From Paludibacter sp. (GTDB lineage Bacteria; Bacteroidota; Bacteroidia; Bacteroidales; Paludibacteraceae), in assembly GCA_024710005.1 (NCBI GenBank), contig JANJVQ010000026.1, positions 1 through 62,395 on the forward strand: 62,395 nt of DNA. The letters are read 5' to 3'. This document shows positions 29,282 through 37,512 of this stretch, piece by piece. The position numbers and the translations under genes are program-made. The notes under the pieces are model-generated. The model ran no database searches. It was not told the DNA's origin and saw nothing but the letters and a program-made list of their open reading frames with translations. How positions within the stretch are numbered: position 1 is the first letter of the stretch; every line of letters begins with the position of its first letter.

Positions 29282-31843
29282 ATGAAGATAAGAACAAATT
29301 TAGTAAACGATATAAGCTGGAAAGAACTGAACGTTAAATCCAACCTCCCGGAAAGTGTAAAGAAACTGGAAGAAATTGCCCGTAACATCTGGTGGGTATG
29401 GAACAGTGATGCGAAAAACATGTTTCGCACTATCAACGCCGAAGCCTGGAAAGAGGCGGGTTCCAATCCCATCCGCTTACTAAACATCCTGACACACGAA
29501 GAGTTGACAGCACTGGGTAACGATGCCGCTTTTGTCAGAAAACTGGATGGCATTTACGAACGGTTTACCCAATATATGAATACTCCGTTCAACACCGAAA
29601 AGCCTTCTGTCGCTTATTTCAGCATGGAATACGGACTGACTGAAATCCTGAAAATATATTCAGGTGGTTTGGGCGTGCTGGCAGGAGATTATCTGAAAGA
29701 AGCAAGTGACTGCGCCATCAACATGACTGCCATCGGCTTTTTATATCGGTATGGCTATTTCACCCAATCACTTTCGGTCGACGGACAACAGGTTGCCGTA
29801 TACGAGCCACAAAACTTCAATTCGCTGCCGATTGAGCAGGTCAAAGATGCAAACGACAACTCTTTAGTAGTAGAAGTTCCTTATCCGGACAGAAAAGTGT
29901 ATGCGTATCTTTGGAAAGTATCAGTAGGACGCATCAAACTTTATTTACTGGATACCGACAACGATATGAACAGTGAATTCGACCGCCCGATTACCCATCA
30001 GCTTTATGGTGGTGACTGGGAACACCGGTTGAAACAGGAAATCATGCTGGGCATCGGAGGCATATTGGCCTTGCAAAAATTAGGCATCGAAAAACAGGTT
30101 TATCACTGTAACGAAGGGCATGCCGCCCTCATCAACGTGCAACGCCTGGTGGATTACATGGCGGCCGGACTTACACACAACCAGGCATTGGAAGTGGTTC
30201 GCGCCAGCTCTCTCTACACGGTACACACGCCCGTTCCGGCCGGACACGACAGCTTCACGGAAGAGCTTTTCATGAAATACATGAGTGCTTACCCTGCTAA
30301 ACTGCAAATCAGCTGGGATGAGTTTATCGATATGGGTCGGGAACATCCGGAAAACAAGGAAGAAAAATTCTCCATGAGCGTGTTTGCCTGCAATACCAGT
30401 CAGGAAGTTAATGGCGTTAGCTGGTTGCACGGCAAGGTTTCACAGGAAATGTTCAACCCTATCTGGAAAGGTTATTTTCCACAGGAACTGCATGTCAACT
30501 ATGTAACCAACGGAGTACACCTACCAACATGGACAGCTTCAGAATGGAAAAAAGTATATGAAAAATACTTCTCACCTGAATTTTACAACGACCAGTCAAA
30601 CCCCAAAATATGGCAGGCAGTCTATCAAATTCCGGATCAGGTAATCTGGGACACACGCATGTTCCTGAAAAACAGATTAGTCAATTTCATTAAGGAACAA
30701 TTTGAAGATAACTGGTTTAAAAATCAGGGAGATCCGTCCCGCATTGTTTCCATACTCGACTCCATCAATCCGAATGCATTGATTATAGGTTTCGGTCGCC
30801 GCTTCGCAACATATAAACGTGCGCATTTGCTGTTTACCGACCTCGAAAGATTAGAAAGAATCGTGAACAACCCGCAAAAGCCGGTTCAGTTCCTGTTTAC
30901 CGGGAAAGCACACCCTGCTGATGGAGGTGGACAAAACCTCATCAAACGCATCGTGGAGATTTCACGCATGCCTCAATTTTTGGGTAAAATCATTTTCCTG
31001 GAAAATTATGATATGAGATTGGCCAAACGATTAATATCAGGCGTGGATATCTGGTTAAACACCCCTACCCGTCCCCTCGAAGCTTCGGGTACCTCCGGCG
31101 AAAAAGCACAGATGAACGGTGTACTAAACTTCTCGGTTTTAGACGGATGGTGGCTTGAAGGCTATGTAAAAGGAGCAGGCTGGGCGCTCACCGACAAACG
31201 TACCTACGAAAACCAGGAACATCAGGACCAGCTGGATGCTGCGACCATATACAGCATGCTCGAAAATGAAATCATTCCGTTGTACTACGCAAAAAACACC
31301 AAAGGCTTTGCTACAGAATGGATTCAGTTTATCAAGAATTCAATCGCGCAAATCAACCCAAGGTTTACCACCAAAAGGATGATTGATGATTATCTGAATA
31401 AATTCTATTTCAAATTAGCCAAACGTTCGGCTATGCTGAAGGAAAACAACTTTGCAAAAGCAAAGGAAATAGCAGCCTGGAAAGAAAATATGTCCTCTAA
31501 ATGGCATGAAATTGAAATAACCGAGGTTAATATTCCTGAAAAATTAATTCATGATCCACATGTAGGCGAGGATTATCCTTTAGAAGTGGTTATCGACACG
31601 AAAGAATTGAACGACAAGGGAATAGGGATAGAACTGGTTGTGGTAAAAAAAGACAAAAACAACAAAGATCTACTCCACGATGTAGAAGAACTAAACCTGG
31701 TTCGTACGGACGGTTCGAAAATGTATTTCAGTATGGATTACCAGATGAATCTGGCCGGCTCATTCAAATATGCATTCCGGATGTTCCCCAAGAATGAGGA
31801 TTTACCTCACCGCCAGGATTTCTGCTACGTGCGCTGGATCTAA
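29282..31843 (+). CDS. glgP: Alpha-glucan (glycogen) phosphorylase, GT35
   Basis: This 853-residue phosphorylase belongs to the short bacterial/archaeal type (TIGR02094-like). The pyridoxal-phosphate lysine is Lys608 in [14 protein letters not shown]. The N-terminal domain carries [12 protein letters not shown] and [10 protein letters not shown]. It releases glucose 1-phosphate from the non-reducing ends of glycogen. Together with the branching enzyme and the GT3-type synthase it completes synthesis and breakdown of glycogen in this region. A 33-bp inverted repeat begins 4 bp after its stop. Confidence 0.94.
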   Translation: MKIRTNLVNDISWKELNVKSNLPESVKKLEEIARNIWWVWNSDAKNMFRTINAEAWKEAGSNPIRLLNILTHEELTALGNDAAFVRKLDGIYERFTQYMNTPFNTEKPSVAYFSMEYGLTEILKIYSGGLGVLAGDYLKEASDCAINMTAIGFLYRYGYFTQSLSVDGQQVAVYEPQNFNSLPIEQVKDANDNSLVVEVPYPDRKVYAYLWKVSVGRIKLYLLDTDNDMNSEFDRPITHQLYGGDWEHRLKQEIMLGIGGILALQKLGIEKQVYHCNEGHAALINVQRLVDYMAAGLTHNQALEVVRASSLYTVHTPVPAGHDSFTEELFMKYMSAYPAKLQISWDEFIDMGREHPENKEEKFSMSVFACNTSQEVNGVSWLHGKVSQEMFNPIWKGYFPQELHVNYVTNGVHLPTWTASEWKKVYEKYFSPEFYNDQSNPKIWQAVYQIPDQVIWDTRMFLKNRLVNFIKEQFEDNWFKNQGDPSRIVSILDSINPNALIIGFGRRFATYKRAHLLFTDLERLERIVNNPQKPVQFLFTGKAHPADGGGQNLIKRIVEISRMPQFLGKIIFLENYDMRLAKRLISGVDIWLNTPTRPLEASGTSGEKAQMNGVLNFSVLDGWWLEGYVKGAGWALTDKRTYENQEHQDQLDAATIYSMLENEIIPLYYAKNTKGFATEWIQFIKNSIAQINPRFTTKRMIDDYLNKFYFKLAKRSAMLKENNFAKAKEIAAWKENMSSKWHEIEITEVNIPEKLIHDPHVGEDYPLEVVIDTKELNDKGIGIELVVVKKDKNNKDLLHDVEELNLVRTDGSKMYFSMDYQMNLAGSFKYAFRMFPKNEDLPHRQDFCYVRWI

Positions 31844-31846
31844 TTT

Positions 31847-31963
31847 TTAACCATATAAGTCATATAAGAACCATATAAGTATTGCTTTTAAATAAATTGT
31901 TCAATCAGCAATTGAATTAAAGTAAATCAGCTTATATGGTTCTTATATGACTTATATGGTTAA
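31847..31963. repeat. Perfect 33-bp inverted repeat of ATATAAG units
   Basis: The left arm 31847-31879 contains three ATATAAG motifs. Its exact 33-bp reverse complement lies at 31931-31963, with a 51-nt AT-rich spacer. It fills the gap between the convergent ends of glgP and tgt. A 32/33 match to the same unit occurs at 61142-61174. It may act as a bidirectional terminator or be a small mobile repeat. Confidence 0.9.
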
Positions 31964-31966
31964 TAT

Positions 31967-33097
31967 TTAAAGCCTATTTCCAAGCCGCACCACCATTTCC
32001 TTTTTCCACGCAGCAAAAGCTCCCTGCATAATTTGTTTCCGCGCTTCACCCACCAGCCATAAATAGAATGCTAAGTTGTGGATAGATGCTATTTGCATGG
32101 CCAACAATTCCTTGCTGATAAAAAGGTGACGCAAATAGGCTTTGGTGTATGCGTGATCGACATAAGAAGTCCCGTTAATATCCAAGGGCGAAAAATCATT
32201 TTTCCATTTCTCATTCCGCATATTCATGATCCCTTCGGATGTAAACAACATGCCATTGCGACCATTGCGGGTAGGCATCACACAATCGAACATATCAACA
32301 CCCCTTTCGATAGCTTCGAGGATATTTTGAGGTGTACCAACCCCCATCAGGTAACGGGGTTTATCCTGTGGTAGAATTTCATTTACCACCTCAATCATTT
32401 CATACATTTTATGGGTAGGTTCGCCAACAGCCAAACCACCGATGGCATTTCCTTCCCGTCCCAGCGAAGCCACAAACTCGGCCGATTGCTTTCTCAAATC
32501 GGGATAAACACAACCCTGTACGATAGGGAAAAAAGTTTGCGAATAACCGTATTTACCTTCCGTTTCATCAAAATGCTTCACGCCCCTTTTCAACCACTGA
32601 TGAGTCAGGGCGAGAGATTTTTTCGCGTAATCATAAGGTGCATCGCCCGGGGGACACTCATCAAATGCCATCATGATATCCGCTCCAATCACCCGCTGTA
32701 TATCCACCACATTTTCGGGCGTGAACAAATGTTTACTACCATCAATATGCGAACGGAAATACGCACCTTCTTCTTTCAGTTTCCGGTTAGCCGACAACGA
32801 AAAAACCTGATATCCACCACTGTCCGTCAAAATAGGCTTATCCCATCCGTTGAATTTATGCAAACCTCCGACCTGCTCCAGCACTTCCAGGCCGGGTCTT
32901 AAATACAAATGATAGGTATTACCCAATATAATTTGCGCCTTGATATCTTCCTTCAGTTCATGAAAATGCACCGCTTTCACCGACGCGACTGTCCCCACCG
33001 GCATGAATATCGGCGTTTCAATTGTCCCGTGATCGGTGGTAATTAACCCCGCGCGGGCGTTGGAGTTTGGGTCGGTATGTTGAAGGGTGAAGTTCAT
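31967..33097 (-). CDS. tgt: Queuine tRNA-ribosyltransferase
   Basis: This 376-residue TGT exchanges guanine 34 for a queuosine precursor in GUN-anticodon tRNAs. Motifs include GNTYHLYLRPG, ILTDSGGYQVFSL with the general-base Asp, GGLAVGEP and DMFDCVMPTRNGRNG. The usual zinc-binding CxCxxC near residues 303-315 is absent; the segment reads LDINGTSYVDHAY, while the following IHN histidine is kept. Some Bacteroidota TGTs appear to share this loss. It lies downstream of hisH on the same strand, separated by a heptamer-repeat hairpin. Confidence 0.95.
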   Translation of the reverse strand: MNFTLQHTDPNSNARAGLITTDHGTIETPIFMPVGTVASVKAVHFHELKEDIKAQIILGNTYHLYLRPGLEVLEQVGGLHKFNGWDKPILTDSGGYQVFSLSANRKLKEEGAYFRSHIDGSKHLFTPENVVDIQRVIGADIMMAFDECPPGDAPYDYAKKSLALTHQWLKRGVKHFDETEGKYGYSQTFFPIVQGCVYPDLRKQSAEFVASLGREGNAIGGLAVGEPTHKMYEMIEVVNEILPQDKPRYLMGVGTPQNILEAIERGVDMFDCVMPTRNGRNGMLFTSEGIMNMRNEKWKNDFSPLDINGTSYVDHAYTKAYLRHLFISKELLAMQIASIHNLAFYLWLVGEARKQIMQGAFAAWKKEMVVRLGNRL

Positions 33098-33115
33098 AAA
33101 AATTTTAATGTGTTT

Positions 33116-33215
33116 AAAGCGGAAAGCGGAGAACTGAAAGCGGAAAGCTATTTTTCAAAAACAAATTTCATCTTTGCTATTTGCTTTCAGTTTTCCGCTT
33201 TCCGCTCACCGCTTA
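33116..33215. repeat. Heptamer-array inverted pair between hisH and tgt
   Basis: Degenerate GCGGARA heptamers (33116-33150) and their imperfect reverse complement (33180-33215) flank a spacer of about 30 nt. The right arm contains the last seven codons and stop of hisH on the minus strand (GERKAEN), so the array has extended or replaced the gene end. Confidence 0.78.
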
Positions 33216-33801
33216 AACTTATGAAGTTTCTTAAAATCCGCTCCCCCACATCCCCTGATTTTTCGGGATGGAATTGCACGGCAAAAAAATTATCTTTTTG
33301 AATGGCAGCGCTATAGGGCTGAATATAATCGGTAGTCGCGATGGCGTTTTCACATTTTTCAACATAATAGCCATGCACGAAATACATAAAAGCATCTTCT
33401 TCTACCCCTTTAAACAAGGACGATTTCAGGGAAGCAATGTTATTCCAGCCGATTTGCGGCACTTTAAAACCAACTGTCTCCGGAAATTTCAACACCTTTT
33501 GCTCAAAGATACCCAGACATTTCGTATTGTTCTCTTCTGAAAAAGCACACATCAGCTGCATACCCAGGCAAATACCCAACACGGGTTGCTTCAGTGATTT
33601 GATCAATTCTACCATGCCCCGTTGTTCGAGGTACTGCATGGCCGAAGAGGCCTCACCTACTCCGGGAAAAATCACACGGTCGGCATTCCGTATTTCATCG
33701 TGGTTATCGGTAACAACCGCTTCAATACCAATACGCTCTAAAGCGAACAGTACCGAACGAATATTACCGGCGTTGTATTTGATAATAACCGTTTTACTCA
33801 C
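33187..33801 (-). CDS. hisH: Imidazole glycerol phosphate synthase glutamine amidotransferase subunit
   Basis: This 204-residue class I glutamine amidotransferase has nucleophile Cys78 (GICLGMQLM) and the His178/Glu180 pair (FHPEKSG). The N-terminus ([12 protein letters not shown]) and [11 protein letters not shown] segment are typical of HisH. It supplies ammonia from glutamine to HisF in histidine synthesis. Its start overlaps the panD stop by 4 bp, placing it in a pantothenate operon with no hisF nearby. HisH-like subunits also serve nonulosonic acid and other pathways, so its partner is uncertain. The final residues GERKAEN come from a repeat array. Confidence 0.88.
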   Translation of the reverse strand: MSKTVIIKYNAGNIRSVLFALERIGIEAVVTDNHDEIRNADRVIFPGVGEASSAMQYLEQRGMVELIKSLKQPVLGICLGMQLMCAFSEENNTKCLGIFEQKVLKFPETVGFKVPQIGWNNIASLKSSLFKGVEEDAFMYFVHGYYVEKCENAIATTDYIQPYSAAIQKDNFFAVQFHPEKSGDVGERILRNFISLSGERKAEN

Positions 33802-34151
33802 TGAACAAGTTTATTTGTTTTGGTATCGGGAAAAACCACTGAAGGTTTGAAAGTCTTTGCTTCTTCAAAATCCATCATGGCATAGGACATAATAATTACA
33901 ATATCTCCGGTTTGCACCAAACGGGCAGCGGCGCCATTAATACAGATTACACCCGACCCTCTTTCACCGGTAATCACGTAGGTTTCAAACCTGGCTCCGT
34001 TGTTATTGTTGACTACCACCACCTTTTCATTGGGAATGATATTGGCGGCATCCATCAAATCGGCATCAATGGTAATGCTCCCAATATAATTCAGGTTGGA
34101 TTCGGTAATCGAAACCCGGTGAATCTTTGATTTTAATACTGTTACGAACAT
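33798..34151 (-). CDS. panD: Aspartate 1-decarboxylase (pyruvoyl enzyme)
   Basis: This 117-residue proenzyme self-cleaves between Gly24 and Ser25 (YIGSITID) to form the pyruvoyl cofactor. It then decarboxylates L-aspartate to beta-alanine for pantothenate synthesis. The start [13 protein letters not shown] is canonical. It overlaps panC upstream by 10 bp and hisH downstream by 4 bp, indicating tight translational coupling in one operon. Confidence 0.96.
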   Translation of the reverse strand: MFVTVLKSKIHRVSITESNLNYIGSITIDADLMDAANIIPNEKVVVVNNNNGARFETYVITGERGSGVICINGAAARLVQTGDIVIIMSYAMMDFEEAKTFKPSVVFPDTKTNKLVQ

Positions 34152-34990
34152 CTGATATTATCTATTAACCTCACTTCCCCGCAATACACCGCGATACAAC
34201 CTACGGTAGGTTTTTCCCAGTCTGTTGCAGGTTGCAGGGTTTTTGTATTGGCTATTTCAAAATATTCAAGTTCTAATCCCTGAATCTGATTAATCTCATT
34301 TTCAACCCATTGTTTTAACTTTTCAGGAGAAAAGGAGGGTACAAAGTTACGACATTCAAATAAAACTTTCGATATTCCGGCGGCAATTTTTCGTTGATCC
34401 GGTGTTAATCTTTCATTACGGCTGCTCATGGCCAGACCCGACCCCTCTCTAACAATCGGACAATCAACTATTTGAATATCAAAACCAAATAACTCAGTCA
34501 TACGATGTATAATCGACAACTGTTGAAAATCCTTTTCTCCGAAATACGCTTTTTGAGGTTTTACCAGACTGAAAAGTTTACTTACAATTTGCACAACCCC
34601 GTTAAAATGCCCGGGTCTGAACTGACCCTCCATCACCTGGTCCAATCCTCCGAAATCAAATTCAAACGGTTGTTTCAGCTCTTCTTCCGTATAAATCGCT
34701 TCTTTCGACGGTGCAAAAATCAAATCACATCCCGACACACCCAACAACTCAGCATCTTTTTCAAGATCCCGCGGGTATTTTTCTAAATCAACCGGATTAT
34801 TAAACTGAGTCGGGTTGACAAACACACTTACTACCGTATAATCATTTTCACACACCGATTGTTTTACTAAACTGATATGACCGGCATGCAAAGCACCCAT
34901 CGTCGGCACAAATCCGATGCGCTTATTTCCTGTGGAACGGACAGCAGCAAGTGCTTCCTCGAGACTATCCGTAGTATATGCTATTATCAT
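34142..34990 (-). CDS. panC: Pantothenate synthetase
   Basis: This 282-residue PanC joins pantoate and beta-alanine with ATP. Motifs are [16 protein letters not shown] (HIGH-type), [20 protein letters not shown] and the KMSKS-like SSRNERL. It is the first gene of the leftward panC-panD-hisH operon and is divergent from the GT5-like gene. The minus-7 element TATTTTTG at 35017-35024 lies 27 bp upstream. Confidence 0.96.
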   Translation of the reverse strand: MIIAYTTDSLEEALAAVRSTGNKRIGFVPTMGALHAGHISLVKQSVCENDYTVVSVFVNPTQFNNPVDLEKYPRDLEKDAELLGVSGCDLIFAPSKEAIYTEEELKQPFEFDFGGLDQVMEGQFRPGHFNGVVQIVSKLFSLVKPQKAYFGEKDFQQLSIIHRMTELFGFDIQIVDCPIVREGSGLAMSSRNERLTPDQRKIAAGISKVLFECRNFVPSFSPEKLKQWVENEINQIQGLELEYFEIANTKTLQPATDWEKPTVGCIAVYCGEVRLIDNIRCS

Positions 34991-35016
34991 ATTTCAATTA
35001 ATTCATAAAAAGTCTG

Positions 35017-35024
35017 CAAAAATA
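35017..35024 (-). promoter_or_regulatory. Minus-7 element for the panC-panD-hisH operon
   Basis: The minus strand reads TATTTTTG, fitting TAnnTTTG, 27 bp before the panC ATG. No TTTG lies at the minus-33 position. Confidence 0.5.
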
Positions 35025-35076
35025 CAAAAACTTATCGGGATTCATTCCGAAAAATCTTTATTCCAATTTTTTTCTG

Positions 35077-35084
35077 TATCTTTG
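35077..35084 (+). promoter_or_regulatory. Minus-7 element for the GT5-like gene
   Basis: TATCTTTG, followed by CG, fits the Bacteroidota minus-7 element and gives a leader of roughly 40 nt before the ATG at 35130. Confidence 0.55.
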
Positions 35085-35129
35085 CGTGTTCATTTATAAA
35101 ATATTAAATAAGCAAGGCTTATCATTTGC

Positions 35130-35942
35130 ATGAAAAAAGTCAATAAAGTCCTCTACATTTCCCAGGAAATCTTTCCTTACCTACCGGAATCTCCAATCGC
35201 GAATATGGGTCGATATCTGCCTCAGGCTGTTCAGGACAGGGGACGGGAAACGCGTACTTTCATGCCCAAATTCGGGGCAATCAACGAACGCAGGAATCAG
35301 TTACATGAAGTAATCAGATTATCCGGCATGAATTTAATCATCGACGACACCGACCATCCGCTGATTATCAAGGTAGCCTCCATTCAGTCTGCCCGTTTAC
35401 AGGTGTATTTTATTGACAACGAGGATTTCTTCCAGCGCAAACATACCATAACGGATGAAAACGGGGAAGAGTACAGCGACAATGATGAACGTACCATTTT
35501 CTTCATCCGCGGCGTAATGGAAACTGTCAAAAAACTGCGCTGGACACCGGATGTAATTCACTGTCTGGGATGGATGACTGCATTAGCCCCATTATACATC
35601 AAAAAAGCTTACAATCAGGATCCTTTCTTTAAAAATTCCAAAGTCATTTACTCTTTGTTTGCTGATGATTTCAAAAATCCATTCCGCGGACTGTTTGCCG
35701 ATAAATTGCTACTTGAAGGTATCGAAAAGACTGATTTAACCTCTTTGCAAGGCAATGAAATCGACTTTGTTTCGTTAAATAAACTCGCTATTGATCATGC
35801 AGATGGCATTATCCAGTCGGTGCCGGGAACAAATGAACAGGTTTTGGAATATATCCGGGAGAAGAAGAAGAAATTCCTGCCTTACAGACATGATGAGGAC
35901 TATGCCGATGATTATGTAAGATTTTATGACAGTGTTAGTTAA
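35130..35942 (+). CDS. Orphan GT5 N-terminal domain protein (glycogen/starch synthase-like)
   Basis: This 270-residue protein aligns with only the N-terminal Rossmann half of GT5 glycogen synthases. The signs are a VLYISQEIFPY start, the acceptor-side DVIHCLGWMTALAPLYIK segment and the early-domain ending. The C-terminal nucleotide-binding half is absent without any frameshift. The KxGG donor loop expected near residue 20 reads SPIANMGRYLP, so independent synthase activity is unlikely. It begins a transcript with the DUF4270 lipoprotein gene 30 bp downstream and is divergent from panC. A regulatory or glucan-binding role is a guess. Confidence 0.82.
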   Translation: MKKVNKVLYISQEIFPYLPESPIANMGRYLPQAVQDRGRETRTFMPKFGAINERRNQLHEVIRLSGMNLIIDDTDHPLIIKVASIQSARLQVYFIDNEDFFQRKHTITDENGEEYSDNDERTIFFIRGVMETVKKLRWTPDVIHCLGWMTALAPLYIKKAYNQDPFFKNSKVIYSLFADDFKNPFRGLFADKLLLEGIEKTDLTSLQGNEIDFVSLNKLAIDHADGIIQSVPGTNEQVLEYIREKKKKFLPYRHDEDYADDYVRFYDSVS

Positions 35943-35972
35943 CTAAAAGATTTATTTATATCTTTTTTTTAT

Positions 35973-37376
35973 ATGAAGAACCGCTTTTTGATGCTTATCG
36001 CGTCTTTTCTGATATTTATCATCTCTTGTAACGACAGCAATATTACCGACATGGGAAGCAGCATTCAGCCTCCCGGAGATGAGATTCTGGTTGCCGCCGA
36101 CACTTTCAGCATTATTTCTGAAAATTACGCTGTAAGTTCTATGTTTTCACGTCCTGATTCATTCTTGTTAGGTACATTTTACGATCAAACTTACGGAACA
36201 GTACACGCCGATATTTTTGCACAGGTGGAATATGCAAAAAACCACGTTTATCCTTCTACTACCGTTCCGGATTCAATTTTACTTTACATCTCGTACCTGA
36301 AATACTTCGGAGACAAATACTCCCCGATGCAGGTAAGCGTGTATGAGATGAACAAAGACACGACATTCAACTACCTGACTCCCTATCCAACCAATCTGAA
36401 TCCGGATGTTTTTGTTGACAAATCAGCCCCTTCAGCATTAATAGGAGAAAAAACTTTTACGGCTGTCGATGCCAACGGGACTGACTCGACGCTCGTTGCC
36501 ATCAAACTATCGGACCCTTTTTTACAACGTTTTTACAACGCCCCATCCAACATCTATACGGATGAGGCGAAATTCCTTGATTTTTTCAAAGGGTTATACA
36601 TTACTACTGAATTCGGTTCGGCCTCCATGCTGTATGTACGTCAGATTCAGATGATCTACTACCATCATTACACCTACACTACAAAAGATGTTAACGGCAA
36701 CGACTCCACCGTAAAAGTTGATGTTTCTGTGCCATTTACTGCAAACCCGAGGGTACGACGAATAAATCGATTCCTGCATCCTGATAAGAATAACATCATC
36801 AGTCAGCTGGAAAGTAATAGTGAGCAGATTCATCACATCTCTTCACCCGCTAACATTTACACCCGGGTGAGTCTGCCTCTCAAAAGAATGCAACAAAAGA
36901 TGGAAGGGAGCCAAACCAGAAGACTTGCCATCAACAATGCCAAACTGAGGGTTGACATCAACAACCTGAATGAAGAAGACTTTGCCCAGTCCATTCCTTC
37001 GAATGTATTGCTGATACGCGAATCTTCACTCAACCGGTTTTTTAACAAAAAAGAGCTCCCAACAGATTCCTGTGCCATATTAGGCTCTTATGCTTACGAG
37101 AAAGACAGCGAAACCGGTGAGTATATCTATTACTACTCATTTGATATTGCCGGACTCATTGCACATGAATTCAAGCAAGCTAAAGCAAATAATACCACTG
37201 CACCTGAAAAATCTAATTTTTTACTGGTTCCTGTGAGATTAAAAACCAGCAGTTCAGGTAGTAGCACTACAATTACAGAAGTTGCCCAACAGTACTTATT
37301 AAATGCAGTAACCATTTGTGGCGGTAATCACCCGAAAAAACCCATTAAAGCACAGGTTGTATACAGTGATTTCTAA
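35973..37376 (+). CDS. DUF4270 lipoprotein
   Basis: This 467-residue predicted lipoprotein has a signal ending FIISCND (Cys about residue 19) and a body matching DUF4270, a Bacteroidota-restricted family of beta-rich surface or periplasmic proteins of unknown function. The MGSSIQPPGDEI start and SFLLGTFYDQTYGTVHADIF segment are typical. It sits between the GT5-like gene and rpsA. No enzyme motif is visible. Confidence 0.85.
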   Translation: MKNRFLMLIASFLIFIISCNDSNITDMGSSIQPPGDEILVAADTFSIISENYAVSSMFSRPDSFLLGTFYDQTYGTVHADIFAQVEYAKNHVYPSTTVPDSILLYISYLKYFGDKYSPMQVSVYEMNKDTTFNYLTPYPTNLNPDVFVDKSAPSALIGEKTFTAVDANGTDSTLVAIKLSDPFLQRFYNAPSNIYTDEAKFLDFFKGLYITTEFGSASMLYVRQIQMIYYHHYTYTTKDVNGNDSTVKVDVSVPFTANPRVRRINRFLHPDKNNIISQLESNSEQIHHISSPANIYTRVSLPLKRMQQKMEGSQTRRLAINNAKLRVDINNLNEEDFAQSIPSNVLLIRESSLNRFFNKKELPTDSCAILGSYAYEKDSETGEYIYYYSFDIAGLIAHEFKQAKANNTTAPEKSNFLLVPVRLKTSSSGSSTTITEVAQQYLLNAVTICGGNHPKKPIKAQVVYSDF

Positions 37377-37415
37377 CATTCACTTTAAAGATAAATTCCA
37401 CATTAAAAGAAGTTT

Positions 37416-37447
37416 ATTGGTATATTGAATTATTTTTTATACCTTTG
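37416..37447 (+). promoter_or_regulatory. rpsA promoter
   Basis: TACCTTTG (37440-37447) is preceded by ATTG (37416-37419) at 20 bp, near the ideal minus-33/minus-7 layout. The leader before the ATG at 37513 is about 55-60 nt, long enough for S1 autoregulation, though no known leader structure is recognised. Confidence 0.65.
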
Positions 37448-37512
37448 CAGCCGCATTTTTTTAATCAACATAATGTCTAACCTACTAATTTATTAGTAAC
37501 AAAAATTCAGAA

